DNA from: CBDFKQ01 sp965248855 | Lineage (GTDB): Bacteria > Bacteroidota > Bacteroidia > Cytophagales > 172606-1 | Length of the DNA stretch: 64,000 nucleotides | NCBI GenBank assembly: GCA_965248855.1 | Contig: CBDFKQ010000012.1 | Location: 496,001-560,000 of the forward strand | Reading direction: 5' to 3' | Shown: positions 35,492 through 45,151 of the stretch, in pieces | Layout of the letters: each line of letters begins with the position of its first letter | Position numbering within the stretch: the stretch's first letter is position 1 | The notes under the pieces: generated by a model | The model's database searches: none | Told to the model about the DNA's origin: nothing | Seen by the model: only the letters and a program-made list of their open reading frames with translations | Program-made: the position numbers and the translations under genes

Positions 35492-36502
35492 ATGGCAAAA
35501 ATTAAAGTTGGTATTAACGGTTTCGGTCGTATCGGAAGATTGGTTTTCCGTTCAGCTATTGCTAACCATCCAAATATTCAAATCGTAGGAATCAACGATT
35601 TAATTGATGTAGAATATATGGCTTACATGCTTAAATATGATTCTACACATGGAATTTTTAAGGGTGAAGTAAATGTTGAGAATGGACATTTAGTTGTAAA
35701 TGGTCAACACATTCGTGTATCAGCAGAAAAAGATCCTTCAAACTTAAAATGGAATGAAATAGGTGCTGATTATGCAGTTGAATCAACAGGTTTATTTTTA
35801 GATAAAGAAAAAGCAGGCTTACATATAAAAGCCGGTGCAAAAAGAGTAGTTATTTCTGCTCCTGCAAAAGATGATACACCTACTTTCGTAATGGGTGTTA
35901 ATCACAAAATATATACTGCTGATCAAACAATAGTTTCAAATGCATCTTGCACTACAAATTGTTTAGCACCTTTAGCTAAAGTTTTGAATGATAAATGGGG
36001 AATAGAAGAAGGTTTAATGACAACTGTACATGCAGTAACAGCTACTCAAAAAACAGTTGACGGCCCGTCTGCAAAAGATTGGAGAGGTGGGCGTGGTGCT
36101 TATCAAAATATTATCCCTTCTTCTACAGGAGCTGCTAAAGCGGTAGGATTGGTTATACCGGAGCTTAAAGGAAAATTAACCGGTATGTCTTTCCGAGTAC
36201 CTGTGGCCGATGTTTCTGTTGTTGATTTAACGGCACGATTAAAAACTGACGCAACTTATGAAGAAATAAAAGCTGAATACAAACGTGCTTCAGAAAATGA
36301 ATTGAAAGGTATAGTTGGTTATACTGAAGACGATGTTGTTTCATCAGATTTCCTTGGAGATGCAAGAACTTCAATTTTCGACGCGGGTGCCGGTATTCAA
36401 TTAAGCCCAAGATTTGTTAAATTAGTTTCATGGTATGACAACGAATGGGGATATTCAAATAAATTGGTGGATTTGATCGAACACATGGATACAGTAAAGT
36501 AA
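35492..36502 (+). CDS. gapA: Glyceraldehyde-3-phosphate dehydrogenase, type I
   Basis: A 336-residue GAPDH. The NAD fold starts GINGFGRIGRLVFR (residues 7-20) with Asp36 in INDL, which favours NAD; the active site is SNASCTTNCLAP with Cys153, and the phosphate/substrate segment is GRGAYQNIIPSSTGAAKAVG. It oxidises and phosphorylates glyceraldehyde 3-phosphate in glycolysis. It stands alone with its own promoter candidate and terminator. Confidence 0.98.
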   Translation: MAKIKVGINGFGRIGRLVFRSAIANHPNIQIVGINDLIDVEYMAYMLKYDSTHGIFKGEVNVENGHLVVNGQHIRVSAEKDPSNLKWNEIGADYAVESTGLFLDKEKAGLHIKAGAKRVVISAPAKDDTPTFVMGVNHKIYTADQTIVSNASCTTNCLAPLAKVLNDKWGIEEGLMTTVHAVTATQKTVDGPSAKDWRGGRGAYQNIIPSSTGAAKAVGLVIPELKGKLTGMSFRVPVADVSVVDLTARLKTDATYEEIKAEYKRASENELKGIVGYTEDDVVSSDFLGDARTSIFDAGAGIQLSPRFVKLVSWYDNEWGYSNKLVDLIEHMDTVK

Positions 36503-36535
36503 TTTGCTGATTTAAAAATGAATTTACATATTTGA

Positions 36536-36564
36536 AAGCAGGAGAAGCTCTCCTGCTTTTTTTT
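36536..36564 (+). terminator. Terminator of the GAPDH gene
   Basis: Arms AAGCAGGAGA (36536-36545) and TCTCCTGCTT (36549-36558) with a 3-base loop and an eight-T run, 33 bases past the stop. Confidence 0.9.
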
Positions 36565-36574
36565 ATTTCTATTA

Positions 36575-37498
36575 ATGTTAAATTATCTAAATATCAATAT
36601 CGTTTTTTTGATAATTTCTTTTCTGATTTTAATATCAGTATTTTATTTTTTTAATTTTTTCAACAATAAATCATTTGATTTAAATAAAAAACAAAAGATA
36701 AGTTTCATTTTTATTGTCGGGATTATAATTTATATTTTCTTCATTACATTATTAAGCAAAGCTTGGTACATATCACAATCCACAGTTACATTCCACTTTT
36801 TTAACGATTGGCCGGAGTGGAATTACCTTGATAAGTTTGGGCATTTTTTTACAGCCTTTCACATCAGTGACATTGCAATCAGGATTTTATTTTGGATAGG
36901 GTTTTCTCGTAAAAAATCTTTGCTCCTGGGAGCATTAACAGGGGTTTTATTTCAAACTCCCATTGAAATTATGGATGGCTTTGGAGTTGCTTATGGTTTT
37001 TCGTGGGGAGATATGTTTGCAAACTCGTGTGGAAGTATTTTTGTTTTTAGTCAATATAAGATGTGGAACGAAATAAGAATTTTTCCTAAATTTTCTTTTC
37101 ATCTTACACATTATGCAGCCATGCGGCCCGAAATGCTGGGAGCTAACTACGGCCAACAATTTTTAAAAGATTATAATGGCCAAACATATTGGTTTGCAAT
37201 CGATTTTTTTTCCTTTTTCAAAAAGATAAAATTACCTTGGATTTTAAAAATATTTTGCGTTTCATTTGGTTATGGAGCAGAGGGGATGGTTCATGGAAGA
37301 GAAGAACAAAACGTTAGAGATGGTTTTTTCCCTTTTCAACAATATTATATTTCGCCTGATATTAATTTTGAAAGAATACCGACTCGAAATAAAATTTTAC
37401 AAATCTTCTTTTTCAGTATCAATAAACTGCACATTTTAATGCCGGCCATTGAATACTCGAGCATGTATGGAATGAAATGGCATTTTTTGTTTTTTTAG
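36575..37498 (+). CDS. DUF2279 family membrane protein
   Basis: A 307-residue protein with at least two N-terminal membrane segments and a conserved core: DKFGHFFTAFHISDIAIRIL, GALTGVLFQTPIEIMDGFGV, WGDMFANSCGS, MRPEMLGANYGQQFLKDYNG, GYGAEGMVHGREE. This matches DUF2279 proteins of Bacteroidota, predicted to be membrane lipid- or envelope-associated with unknown function. The first 25 codons overlap a copy of the AATATCGTT repeat seen elsewhere. It follows the GAPDH terminator and stands alone. Confidence 0.78.
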   Translation: MLNYLNINIVFLIISFLILISVFYFFNFFNNKSFDLNKKQKISFIFIVGIIIYIFFITLLSKAWYISQSTVTFHFFNDWPEWNYLDKFGHFFTAFHISDIAIRILFWIGFSRKKSLLLGALTGVLFQTPIEIMDGFGVAYGFSWGDMFANSCGSIFVFSQYKMWNEIRIFPKFSFHLTHYAAMRPEMLGANYGQQFLKDYNGQTYWFAIDFFSFFKKIKLPWILKIFCVSFGYGAEGMVHGREEQNVRDGFFPFQQYYISPDINFERIPTRNKILQIFFFSINKLHILMPAIEYSSMYGMKWHFLFF

Positions 37499-37500
37499 AT

Positions 37501-37534
37501 TAAAAAAACCGGTCATAAATAAATTTATGACCGG
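37501..37534 (-). terminator. Terminator of the VWA gene, possibly bidirectional
   Basis: Arms CCGGTCATAAA (37509-37519) and TTTATGACCGG (37524-37534) with a T-run of seven on the minus strand. A weaker T-rich tail follows on the plus strand, so it may also end the DUF2279 transcript. Confidence 0.8.
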
Positions 37535-37544
37535 AAAATATTTT

Positions 37545-38921
37545 TTATTTCTTTTTTCTTATGGAATAATTAATGCTTCTATTTGATTTTTGCATTATCT
37601 GCCTATCCTCCATACTCATGCTTTTTGCATTTTCCACTTGCTTTTCGTATTCCGAAACTGCTTCTAATTGTCTTTTTAATTCTTTATTATCCGGCAATTG
37701 TCGCATCTGAACTGTCATTTCTGTTTTTATATTTATAATTATTTTTTTCGCGCCTTCGTAATCCCCCTTATCTACTTCCAGCATTGCATGCTCAAGTTTT
37801 TCATTATTTTCGTATAAAACTATATTTTGCAAAACTTCCTTATTGAAATTATTATCAAATTCATGTTGGTCTGATAAAACTTTTAAAATATTCTTTTCAG
37901 TAATAGTGGATCGTTTAAATGTAAATGCGTCATCAAATGATAAAATACTTTCAAATAAAATTTCTTCCTGAAATGGTTGATTAATATTAAACTTTATTAA
38001 TACAGCCTTTTGTTCTTCCGAAAAAACATCTTTTAAATCAAAGCTTATTTCATTATTTTTTACTTCTCCATTTATACCAAAAATTTTATTAACACTTAAA
38101 TTTTGAGAAGGAAATTTTACGCTTAAATGCGTATTCTGAGCCACTACAGATATTAATCCTTTTAATTCTTGTGCAAATATTGATGGGATTTTATCGGGAG
38201 AATTAATAAAATAGTAATTACCACTTCCATATTCTGCAAGATTGGTCATTAAAACTTCGTTAAAATCTGCTCCGACTCCAAAAGCTGAAAGTGTAATATT
38301 ATCTTCAGCTAATTTTTGCTTCACTAATTGCTGAAGAATTTTTTCATCGGTAATCCCCCTATTCGCAAGTCCATCGGAAAGTATTAAAACCCTATTAACA
38401 TTATTTTTATTGTAGGTTGATTTTACTTGCGCATAACCTTCCAACATACCACCACTCAAGTTAGTAGATGCTCTCTCATGCACACCGTCTATCAATCTTT
38501 TTAATGCAGCTTTATCTTTTACATTACCTGATTTGAATAAAACTTCAACCACATCATCATAAATAACAATCGAAAAATTATCATTGGGTTCAAGATTATC
38601 TACAACAAATTTACAAGCTTCTTTAGCATATTTAATTTTATCTCCGGCCATAGACCCACTCCTATCCAGAACCACCGAAATGTTTAAAGCTTTTCTTTCT
38701 GTTTTAACAGGAGCCTTTATTGCATTAAGGTTCACATATAAATACAACTCTTTTCTTCCTTTTATATAATAAGTATTATCTAAAAGAGTTTTCATTGTCA
38801 AAGCATTTTCTGCGGTCATAGTTTTTGATTTAAAGTGAAATTTGTGATTTGTTGTAAATGAACTGAGTATAATAAAAAATACTACTATACATAAAAGAGG
38901 CAATGTGGTTTTGTGTTTCAT
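37545..38921 (-). CDS. Exported von Willebrand A domain protein
   Basis: A 458-residue protein with an N-terminal membrane/signal segment (about 1-25), and a VWA domain with the MIDAS motif VVLDRSGSMAGDKIKYAKE (about 84-102), later STNLSGGML threonine region, and the metal aspartate in ILSDGLANRG. The C-terminal part is helical and acidic-basic. VWA proteins of this type bind partner proteins through a metal ion; the partner is unknown. No co-transcribed gene is near, and the strand ahead is divergent. Confidence 0.82.
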   Translation of the reverse strand: MKHKTTLPLLCIVVFFIILSSFTTNHKFHFKSKTMTAENALTMKTLLDNTYYIKGRKELYLYVNLNAIKAPVKTERKALNISVVLDRSGSMAGDKIKYAKEACKFVVDNLEPNDNFSIVIYDDVVEVLFKSGNVKDKAALKRLIDGVHERASTNLSGGMLEGYAQVKSTYNKNNVNRVLILSDGLANRGITDEKILQQLVKQKLAEDNITLSAFGVGADFNEVLMTNLAEYGSGNYYFINSPDKIPSIFAQELKGLISVVAQNTHLSVKFPSQNLSVNKIFGINGEVKNNEISFDLKDVFSEEQKAVLIKFNINQPFQEEILFESILSFDDAFTFKRSTITEKNILKVLSDQHEFDNNFNKEVLQNIVLYENNEKLEHAMLEVDKGDYEGAKKIIINIKTEMTVQMRQLPDNKELKRQLEAVSEYEKQVENAKSMSMEDRQIMQKSNRSINYSIRKKK

Positions 38922-39026
38922 ATTACATAGGATTAAAAATTTAAGATTTTGCGTTTTTATTAAGTTTTCCTTTTATTTATTTACAAACTTTATGTCGAAA
39001 TATTAAAAATGTAACTATATATTATT

Positions 39027-39545
39027 ATGACTTATATAATGGTTGATATTGAAAGCGACGGACCAATACCCGGCGATTACTCTATGATTTCTTTTGGAGC
39101 TGTGGTGGTAGATGAAAAACTTGATAAAACTTTATATGGCAGGTTAAAGCCTATTTCAGAAAAATTTATTGAGGAGGCTTTGACAGTATGTGGGCATACA
39201 AGGGAAGAAACGATTTCTTTTGATGAGCCTGTTGAAGTGATGACCGGGTTTAAAAATTGGATAGAAAAAAATTCAAAAGACAAACCTATTTTTATCAGTG
39301 ATAATAATGGTTTTGACCGGATGTTTATTTGTTGGTATTTTCATCATTTTATAAATATAAATCCTTTTGGATACAGTTCTTATAATCTGGGAAGTTTATA
39401 TAAAGGAATGGAAAACGATACCTTTAAAAATTTCAAACATTTACGAAAAACTACACACACCCATCATCCGGTTGCCGATGCAATTGGAAATGCCGAAGCT
39501 CTGTTATTTATGAAAAACGAAATGGGTTTAAAAATTAAAATTTAA
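39027..39545 (+). CDS. DnaQ-like 3'-5' exonuclease family protein
   Basis: A 172-residue RNase-T/DnaQ-fold nuclease: MVDIESDGPIPGDYSMISFG carries the first DxE pair (Asp7, Glu9), SDNNGFDRMFICW holds the second acidic region, and HHPVADAIGNAEAL provides the H-x4-D of the DEDDh type. It should trim 3' ends of nucleic acid in the cytoplasm; which substrate is unknown. It is a single-domain protein with no polymerase or helicase link nearby. It is divergent from the VWA gene. Confidence 0.78.
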   Translation: MTYIMVDIESDGPIPGDYSMISFGAVVVDEKLDKTLYGRLKPISEKFIEEALTVCGHTREETISFDEPVEVMTGFKNWIEKNSKDKPIFISDNNGFDRMFICWYFHHFININPFGYSSYNLGSLYKGMENDTFKNFKHLRKTTHTHHPVADAIGNAEALLFMKNEMGLKIKI

Positions 39546-39726
39546 ATATTTTTAAAAATTTAAATTTTACATCCAAAAAAATAACTTGTAATTTATATCC
39601 GGGAAGCTTATTTGGATATGAAAGATAATATTTGTTTAATAAGTTAAATATCAAAATGAAGTTTTACTTCTTATCTTACTACAAGACCCACATTAAATGT
39701 AATAAATTACCAAGTCTTCAGTTTTT

Positions 39727-40662
39727 TTAAATATTATTTTTTTTGTAGGATGAAAGTTTATTGGGAGCGTTAACCAATAAAATTCCGACTATTATTGTTA
39801 AAATCCCTATACTTTGAACTATCCCTAATATCTCCCCATCTAATACCCCCCACATAATTGCAACCACCGGTATCAAATAAGTTACCGAACTAGCCAATAA
39901 AGGAGAAGCAATTTGATTTAATTTATTAGATAAAATTGTACCTGTTACCGAACCTAAAATGGCTAAAAGCAAAATATAAAAAATAGCAAAATGCGATTGT
40001 GGGTTGGTAATGGTTTTATTAATAAAATCAGTGCTTAACACTATTATACCTGAAGGGATTGTCATTATACTTAAAACTAAAATAGCAAAATAAAGAGGAT
40101 TAACATCGGATAAATATCTTTTAAAAAAGTTAAAGTTAATACCATACAATATTGTTCCGATAACGGGAAGTATTGCATATTGATTAACATGGAATTTCCC
40201 TTCGGCATTTACAAATACAAGCCATATACAACCAATCAAACCAATAAGTATACCTACTACTTTTCGATGAGATGTTTTTTGCATAAAAAATATAATTCCG
40301 ATAACCAGTGTTGCCAGAGGAGTAAAAGCATTTAAAATACCTGATACAGAACTTTCCAAATGCAAGCCTGCGATCGAAAACAACAATGAAGGGAATAAAT
40401 TACCAAGCAAACCTGAGATGATTGCAAATTTCCATTTATGAAAAGGAATGTGTGAAAAGTTAAATATTAATAAAAAAATACAACAAATGCCTGAAAGAAA
40501 AATGCGTAAAGAACCAACTTCTATCGGTGAATAAACGATCAAACCTTTTTTAATCAGAATAAACGATGTTCCCCATACTAAGGCTAGAGTGATGAGTAAA
40601 ATCCAGGAAAAAGTTTTTTTATTTTCTTGAAGAGGATTAACGTTGGTAAATCTTGTAAGCAT
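39727..40662 (-). CDS. EamA/DMT family transporter
   Basis: A 311-residue membrane protein with ten hydrophobic helices and two EamA repeats (LVWGTSFILIKKGL at the start of the first, LLAILGSVTGTILSNKLNQ in the second). The family exports or exchanges small molecules such as amino acids, nucleotide sugars or metabolites. The C-terminus is a short polar lysine-rich tail. It is followed by a gap and stands alone, convergent with the exonuclease gene. Confidence 0.9.
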   Translation of the reverse strand: MLTRFTNVNPLQENKKTFSWILLITLALVWGTSFILIKKGLIVYSPIEVGSLRIFLSGICCIFLLIFNFSHIPFHKWKFAIISGLLGNLFPSLLFSIAGLHLESSVSGILNAFTPLATLVIGIIFFMQKTSHRKVVGILIGLIGCIWLVFVNAEGKFHVNQYAILPVIGTILYGINFNFFKRYLSDVNPLYFAILVLSIMTIPSGIIVLSTDFINKTITNPQSHFAIFYILLLAILGSVTGTILSNKLNQIASPLLASSVTYLIPVVAIMWGVLDGEILGIVQSIGILTIIVGILLVNAPNKLSSYKKNNI

Positions 40663-40873
40663 AAATACATTTAGATATGGTTTTTTAACTCATATCAATA
40701 AGTATAAGTTCCGGATACGAATATTAAACAACATCGAAACATATTCTATCTTATTGTAAATCAATATTTATTATAATTAAGATAAAAAAAAGCAGAATTA
40801 TTTCTTTTATTTAAGGGTTCTCTATTTGCTTTTAAAAAGAAATATTTTACCTTTGCGAAACATTTTACGAAAT

Positions 40874-40945
40874 GGCCCGTTCGTCTAGGGGTTAGGACAT
40901 CTCCCTTTCACGGAGGAAACACGGGTTCGATTCCCGTACGGGCTA
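40874..40945 (+). tRNA. tRNA-Glu (anticodon TTC)
   Basis: A 72-base cloverleaf: acceptor GGCCCGT/ACGGGCT, D stem GTCT/GGAC, anticodon stem TCTCC/GGAGG with loop CTTTCAC giving anticodon TTC (40907-40909), and T arm ACGGG/CCCGT with loop TTCGATT. CCA is not encoded, as is common in this phylum. Confidence 0.97.
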
Positions 40946-40946
40946 C

Positions 40947-40978
40947 AAAGAGCATTTTTTAAAAGATGCTCTTTTTGT
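40947..40978 (+). terminator. Terminator of tRNA-Glu
   Basis: An AAAGAGCAT/ATGCTCTTT stem plus T-run directly after the tRNA. Confidence 0.8.
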
Positions 40979-41160
40979 TTTTTAAGCCCTTCAAATAAAA
41001 AACAATATCGTTTTTTACCTTTTTAAGTGGTTTACAGTATCCTAAAGTTTTAGGTAAATAAAAATTTGATTGCAAGGCTTAAAGGTAAAAATGACGTTAA
41101 AATTTTATATAATTATCGTACTCACCCGGATTAAATTCTTAATTAAAATCCAATTTTATA

Positions 41161-41198
41161 AAAAATAAAAAAAGGCCTAAACTTTAAGTTTAGGCCTT
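41161..41198 (-). terminator. Terminator of the hypothetical exported protein gene
   Basis: An AAGGCCTAAAC stem with its complement GTTTAGGCCTT around a 5-base loop, followed on the minus strand by a T-rich run. Confidence 0.8.
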
Positions 41199-41221
41199 CA
41201 TAAAACAAATTAAAAAATATT

Positions 41222-41671
41222 TTATTCCGTAAAAGAAATTTTATAAAGGATTCTTTTAAAATCAGTATTTACAGTTTTCTTATTCACATCAATTTTATAA
41301 ACAGTCCATACATCAAAAGCAAGGTAATGATTAGATTGACCAACAATTTGTAACATATCCGACTGTATGGTGGCAGAACGCTCAGCTACATCAAATTCAT
41401 TTGCCTCCTGATCATTTATAACCGGTGCTAAGCCTTCTCCAAACAAAGTCCTGTATTTTACGATATATTTTGCCTTATCCGGTGCAATTACTTTTAAGAC
41501 CAATGAATCCGGTAATTCCTTAGCCGATATTTTTTCCTGCGAGCCAAGTATTTTCATTTTACCTTTATGATAAGCCATCACTTCTACGGTTGTAGAAACA
41601 GGAATAAAGCTAAAAAATGGAGTACAAATAATTAAAAATAATAAAACCGAGATATTTTTTTTTGTTTTCAT
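41222..41671 (-). CDS. Hypothetical exported protein
   Basis: A 149-residue protein with a signal peptide (MKTKKNISVLLFLIICTPFF, cleaved near residue 25) and a beta-rich mature part (VEVMAYHKGKMKILGSQEKI, ATIQSDMLQIVGQSNHYLAF). I recognise no family. It is monocistronic with a strong terminator, and the gap upstream is about 400 bases. It is probably periplasmic or surface-located. Confidence 0.6.
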   Translation of the reverse strand: MKTKKNISVLLFLIICTPFFSFIPVSTTVEVMAYHKGKMKILGSQEKISAKELPDSLVLKVIAPDKAKYIVKYRTLFGEGLAPVINDQEANEFDVAERSATIQSDMLQIVGQSNHYLAFDVWTVYKIDVNKKTVNTDFKRILYKISFTE

Positions 41672-42080
41672 AGTTATGTTTTTTCATTGATAAACATTCA
41701 TAATATTTATTAATGATAATTCCTTACTGTTAATATTATTATTTACAAAATAGTAACCTTCAGTTAATAATAATAATATTGTATAAAATTATTAACTGAT
41801 GTTACATAAAAAAATATTACGACTATTTATCATATATAATAGATTTGTTTAAATGAAATTTCATATGGATTTTTTTTTAAACTTTTAAATTTAAAATTTA
41901 AAATAAATGATTAAGGCTTACCTCCGACCCTGGCATTACGTTACATTTTTTTTTGTTTATACCTCACAATAAGGATTTCTCTGCAATGCCTAAACCAAAA
42001 AAAAATAAATGTAAAAAAATAATAATTTGAATTATCAGTTTATCAATATCGGTATATTCAAATTTATAAACAATTTTTAA
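41672..42080. other. Gene-free gap
   Basis: About 410 bases between a hypothetical gene and the polyketide synthase gene. It contains a copy of the TATCAGTTTATCAATATC repeat (about 42032-42051) and a less AT-rich patch near 41910-41940; no gene is seen. Confidence 0.5.
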
Positions 42081-43187
42081 TTACCAATTAACTTTCAATA
42101 AGGCCGATTCGACCGTTAATCCCGGGCCAAATGCAAGGGATAAAATTGTTTTTTTATCATCGGTTGTGTTTAAATTCTTCCAAATTTCTTTTAAAACAAA
42201 TAAAACTGTCGGAGATGACATATTACCATAGTTAGCCAATATTTCATAAGCATAATAATTTGATTCTTTAGATATTGAAAGTTCGTTTTCAACCACTTCT
42301 AAAATTCTTTTTCCTCCCGGATGTATAGCAAAAAAATTAATATCCGGGTATTCTATTGGTAATTTTTCAAGTAATTTATTACATAGTTTTTTTATTCCCT
42401 TTTTAATAACATTAGGAACATAGGACGATAAAACCATTTCGAATCCAAAATCTCCAATGTGCCAGGCCATATCTTTCTTACCTGTTAATTGAATATCTGA
42501 ATACATTTCTTCAATACTAAGCGACAAACTACCTTCTCCTTTATTATTACTGACCAATAAGGCAGCTGAACCGTCAGCAAAAAGCGCATTTGATAAAAGA
42601 TTATCTTCGGATTTATTCTTTTGAAAATGGATAGTACACAACTCAACACAAACTATTAATACGTTGGCATAAGCATTTGCCTTACAGATATAATCTGCAA
42701 CTCTTAAAGCATTTATTGCAGCATAACAACCCATAAAATTAATAGAAGTGCGTTGAATATCAGTTGCAAGGTTTAACTCCTCAATTAATTCGATATCCAA
42801 GCCGGGTGCATACATACCCGTACAACTTACTGTTATAATATGTGTAATTTCTTCCTTTTTGAAATTAATGGCATTAAGGCAATCCGTTACAGCTTCAATG
42901 CAAAGTGGTAAAGCATGTGTTTTATACAAATCCATTCGCTTACTAATAGTCGGAAAGGGGTCCAGAAATTTATTTTTTGGAAAAAAAACAAAGTCTTCAA
43001 AAGAATTATTATAGTCGGATAAAACGGAGTGTCGGGAAATAATACCTGTCGACCTATATAAGGCAGCTAATTTATTATTTTCAGAAGCATTCATATTCAA
43101 TGCGTCTGATGTAAATTTTAAAATATTTTCCCGAGGAATTTTATTTTTTGGAACAGCTGTACCTATAGATAGAATTTGAGTTTTCAT
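42081..43187 (-). CDS. Type III polyketide synthase
   Basis: A 368-residue chalcone-synthase-like enzyme. The catalytic triad is visible: Cys154 in FMGCYAAINA, His289 in FAIHPGGKRIL and Asn322 in YGNMSSPTVLF. It would condense malonyl-CoA units onto an acyl starter, giving pyrones, resorcinols or naphthalenes. In Bacteroidota such genes often pair with a methyltransferase and an oxidase, but neither is adjacent here. The product cannot be predicted. Confidence 0.9.
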   Translation of the reverse strand: MKTQILSIGTAVPKNKIPRENILKFTSDALNMNASENNKLAALYRSTGIISRHSVLSDYNNSFEDFVFFPKNKFLDPFPTISKRMDLYKTHALPLCIEAVTDCLNAINFKKEEITHIITVSCTGMYAPGLDIELIEELNLATDIQRTSINFMGCYAAINALRVADYICKANAYANVLIVCVELCTIHFQKNKSEDNLLSNALFADGSAALLVSNNKGEGSLSLSIEEMYSDIQLTGKKDMAWHIGDFGFEMVLSSYVPNVIKKGIKKLCNKLLEKLPIEYPDINFFAIHPGGKRILEVVENELSISKESNYYAYEILANYGNMSSPTVLFVLKEIWKNLNTTDDKKTILSLAFGPGLTVESALLKVNW

Positions 43188-43265
43188 TAAAAAAAATTAA
43201 AACATATTTATAGTTAGAAAACACTAAAAATAAATATTTGTTTAAATGTATAAATTAAGCGAACA

Positions 43266-43298
43266 AAAAAAGGCCGCAATAAATTGCAGCCCTTTTTA
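43266..43298 (-). terminator. Terminator of the GldJ-like gene
   Basis: A GGCCGCAAT/ATTGCAGCC stem with one mismatch and a T-run of seven on the minus strand, about 30 bases past the stop. Confidence 0.65.
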
Positions 43299-43323
43299 AA
43301 TAACATTAAAAACAAAAATTTAA

Positions 43324-44556
43324 TTATCTATTTGAACCTGCGTTAATTACAGCGCATCGGAAACCGATATATGAAGTTGCAGAATCTTGATTTAAATACC
43401 TTCTAGTACCCGGTGATAACCAGTATGCCACATCTCTCCATGAACCTCCTTTATAAACACGAACCTGATCAGTAATTAAAGAGTTTTCTTTATCATAATC
43501 TTTACCCGGATCAAGGAAAACTGTTCCGTCTTTAATCATTTCCTTTTTTGTAACAGGATTTAATTCTCTTCTTCGCATTGGGTTTAGATCATCAAAATCC
43601 TGAAAAGAAAGCGGCCTGTAAATATCGTATACCCACTCGGCAACATTACCTGCCATGTTATACAAACCATAATCATTTGGAGGATAAGCATAAACATAAT
43701 CTGTAATTAATGCTCCGTCATTTAATTTTCCGGCTATACCGGCATAATCACCACGGCCTCTTTTAAAATTAGCAAGGAAAGTTCCCATTTGTTTTCCATA
43801 AGGATTACGTAACGCATGCCCATCCCAAGGATAAATTCTTTGGTTGGTTTGGTTTTCGTCAAGATATTGCGTTCCTATTAAAGCTTGTGCAGCATATTCC
43901 CATTCAGCTTCTGATGGCAAACGATATGCAGGAAGCATTAAACCCGATTCTAAACCTAATTTACCTTCTTTATATTCATCTTCTTTTCCTGCTTTTCTTG
44001 CAAGTGCCAAGTTTACGGCTCCTGTTCTCCATTTACCATAATCAAAGGCTTGAGTCCATTTAATACCTACAACAGGGAAGAAGCGGAAGCCCGGATATCT
44101 TAAATAATGATCAACATATGAATCGTTAAAAGCAACTTCAGTAGCCCATACAGTTGTATCGGGCAAAGCTGACTGATAAAATTCTTGTGACGAATCTTTT
44201 TGTACATAAAATAAATATTCTAACCAGTGGATGTTGGCAACTTCAGTTTCATCCATCCAGAATGATTGAATACTTACGGTTCTTTCAATATTGTCGTGAG
44301 CATTAATAATATCTTCTTCATGAGACCCTAAAACGGTACGGCCACCTTCAATAAAAACTAAATTTGGTCCTGCAGGTTGACCTTGAAAATCATTAACCTG
44401 AAAACCATCGTCAGCATTATAAGCAAGGCCGGTGGTAGTACTTTCCTTACCGGGAGTAGTAGCAGTAGGAGTTTTGCCACGTTTACAAGATGAGGAAAAT
44501 GCTAGCAGGCATAAAAATAAGGTTGTGCTAGCAACAGATCTAAAGTTAAATTTCAT
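43324..44556 (-). CDS. gldJ: GldJ-like gliding/type IX secretion lipoprotein (FGE-sulfatase fold)
   Basis: A 410-residue lipoprotein with lipobox SSSC (Cys24) and a sulfatase-modifying/FGE fold: LVFIEGGRTVLGSHEEDI, SFWMDETEVANIHWLEYL, YRLPSEAEWEYAAQ, NMAGNVAEWVYDIYRP, VYKGGSWRD, and YIGFRCAV. The STTTGLAYNADDGFQVNDF entry is close to GldJ rather than GldK, and gldL/M/N are not adjacent, which also argues against GldK. GldJ supports gliding and stabilises GldK in the periplasm. It is shorter than many GldJ proteins. Confidence 0.75.
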   Translation of the reverse strand: MKFNFRSVASTTLFLCLLAFSSSCKRGKTPTATTPGKESTTTGLAYNADDGFQVNDFQGQPAGPNLVFIEGGRTVLGSHEEDIINAHDNIERTVSIQSFWMDETEVANIHWLEYLFYVQKDSSQEFYQSALPDTTVWATEVAFNDSYVDHYLRYPGFRFFPVVGIKWTQAFDYGKWRTGAVNLALARKAGKEDEYKEGKLGLESGLMLPAYRLPSEAEWEYAAQALIGTQYLDENQTNQRIYPWDGHALRNPYGKQMGTFLANFKRGRGDYAGIAGKLNDGALITDYVYAYPPNDYGLYNMAGNVAEWVYDIYRPLSFQDFDDLNPMRRRELNPVTKKEMIKDGTVFLDPGKDYDKENSLITDQVRVYKGGSWRDVAYWLSPGTRRYLNQDSATSYIGFRCAVINAGSNR

Positions 44557-45151
44557 GTTCTGTTTAGTTGTTTTATTGAGCGCTTTTACTAAATAATTTG
44601 CAATATAAATTTTAAAAAATATTAGTCAAAATCTTACATGAAGATGCATGTAATAAATAACCAAAACTGTTTCCTTTCCAAATAAAAACCAAAACTATAA
44701 GATTATTATTTAAGAGACGGATCACTTTTTAACAAAAGTTCAAAAAAAAAACCAAACTTCCAAAAATCTGTTAAGAGTAATTAATTTAAATCTAGATTTT
44801 TTGAATAAAATTTTATTTTCTGTATCAAATCCCTTCAATTTAAAAAAATAAAAGAATTAATAAATTAATATCTATATACTTATAATTATCAATAGAAGTT
44901 ACATATAATGTGATAATCTATTAATAACTGATGTTAGCCGCATAAACATATTTAGGGATAAATTGATTTCGTTTAATATGAAAGAAAATATAAAATCAGT
45001 TACAAAAATAATTTTTTAATTATCAGTTTATCAATATCAATATCAGTATATTTATAATTTAAAACTATTTTTAAATTATAAATGAATTAAAATAAACAAA
45101 GATATATTTGGGAAGGAACCGTTAGCGAAAAAATAATTTACAATACATTAA
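44557..45151. other. Gene-free gap with repeat copies
   Basis: Almost 600 bases without a convincing gene. It contains a copy of the AATTATCAGTTTATCAATAT repeat (about 45017-45055, with an extra AATATC unit) and an AT-rich stretch with TTAATAACTGATGTTA near 44921-44936. Confidence 0.5.

Noticed and set aside
43324..44556. GldK assignment for the FGE-fold lipoprotein
   Set aside because: The N-terminal entry matches GldJ better and gldL, gldM and gldN are not adjacent.
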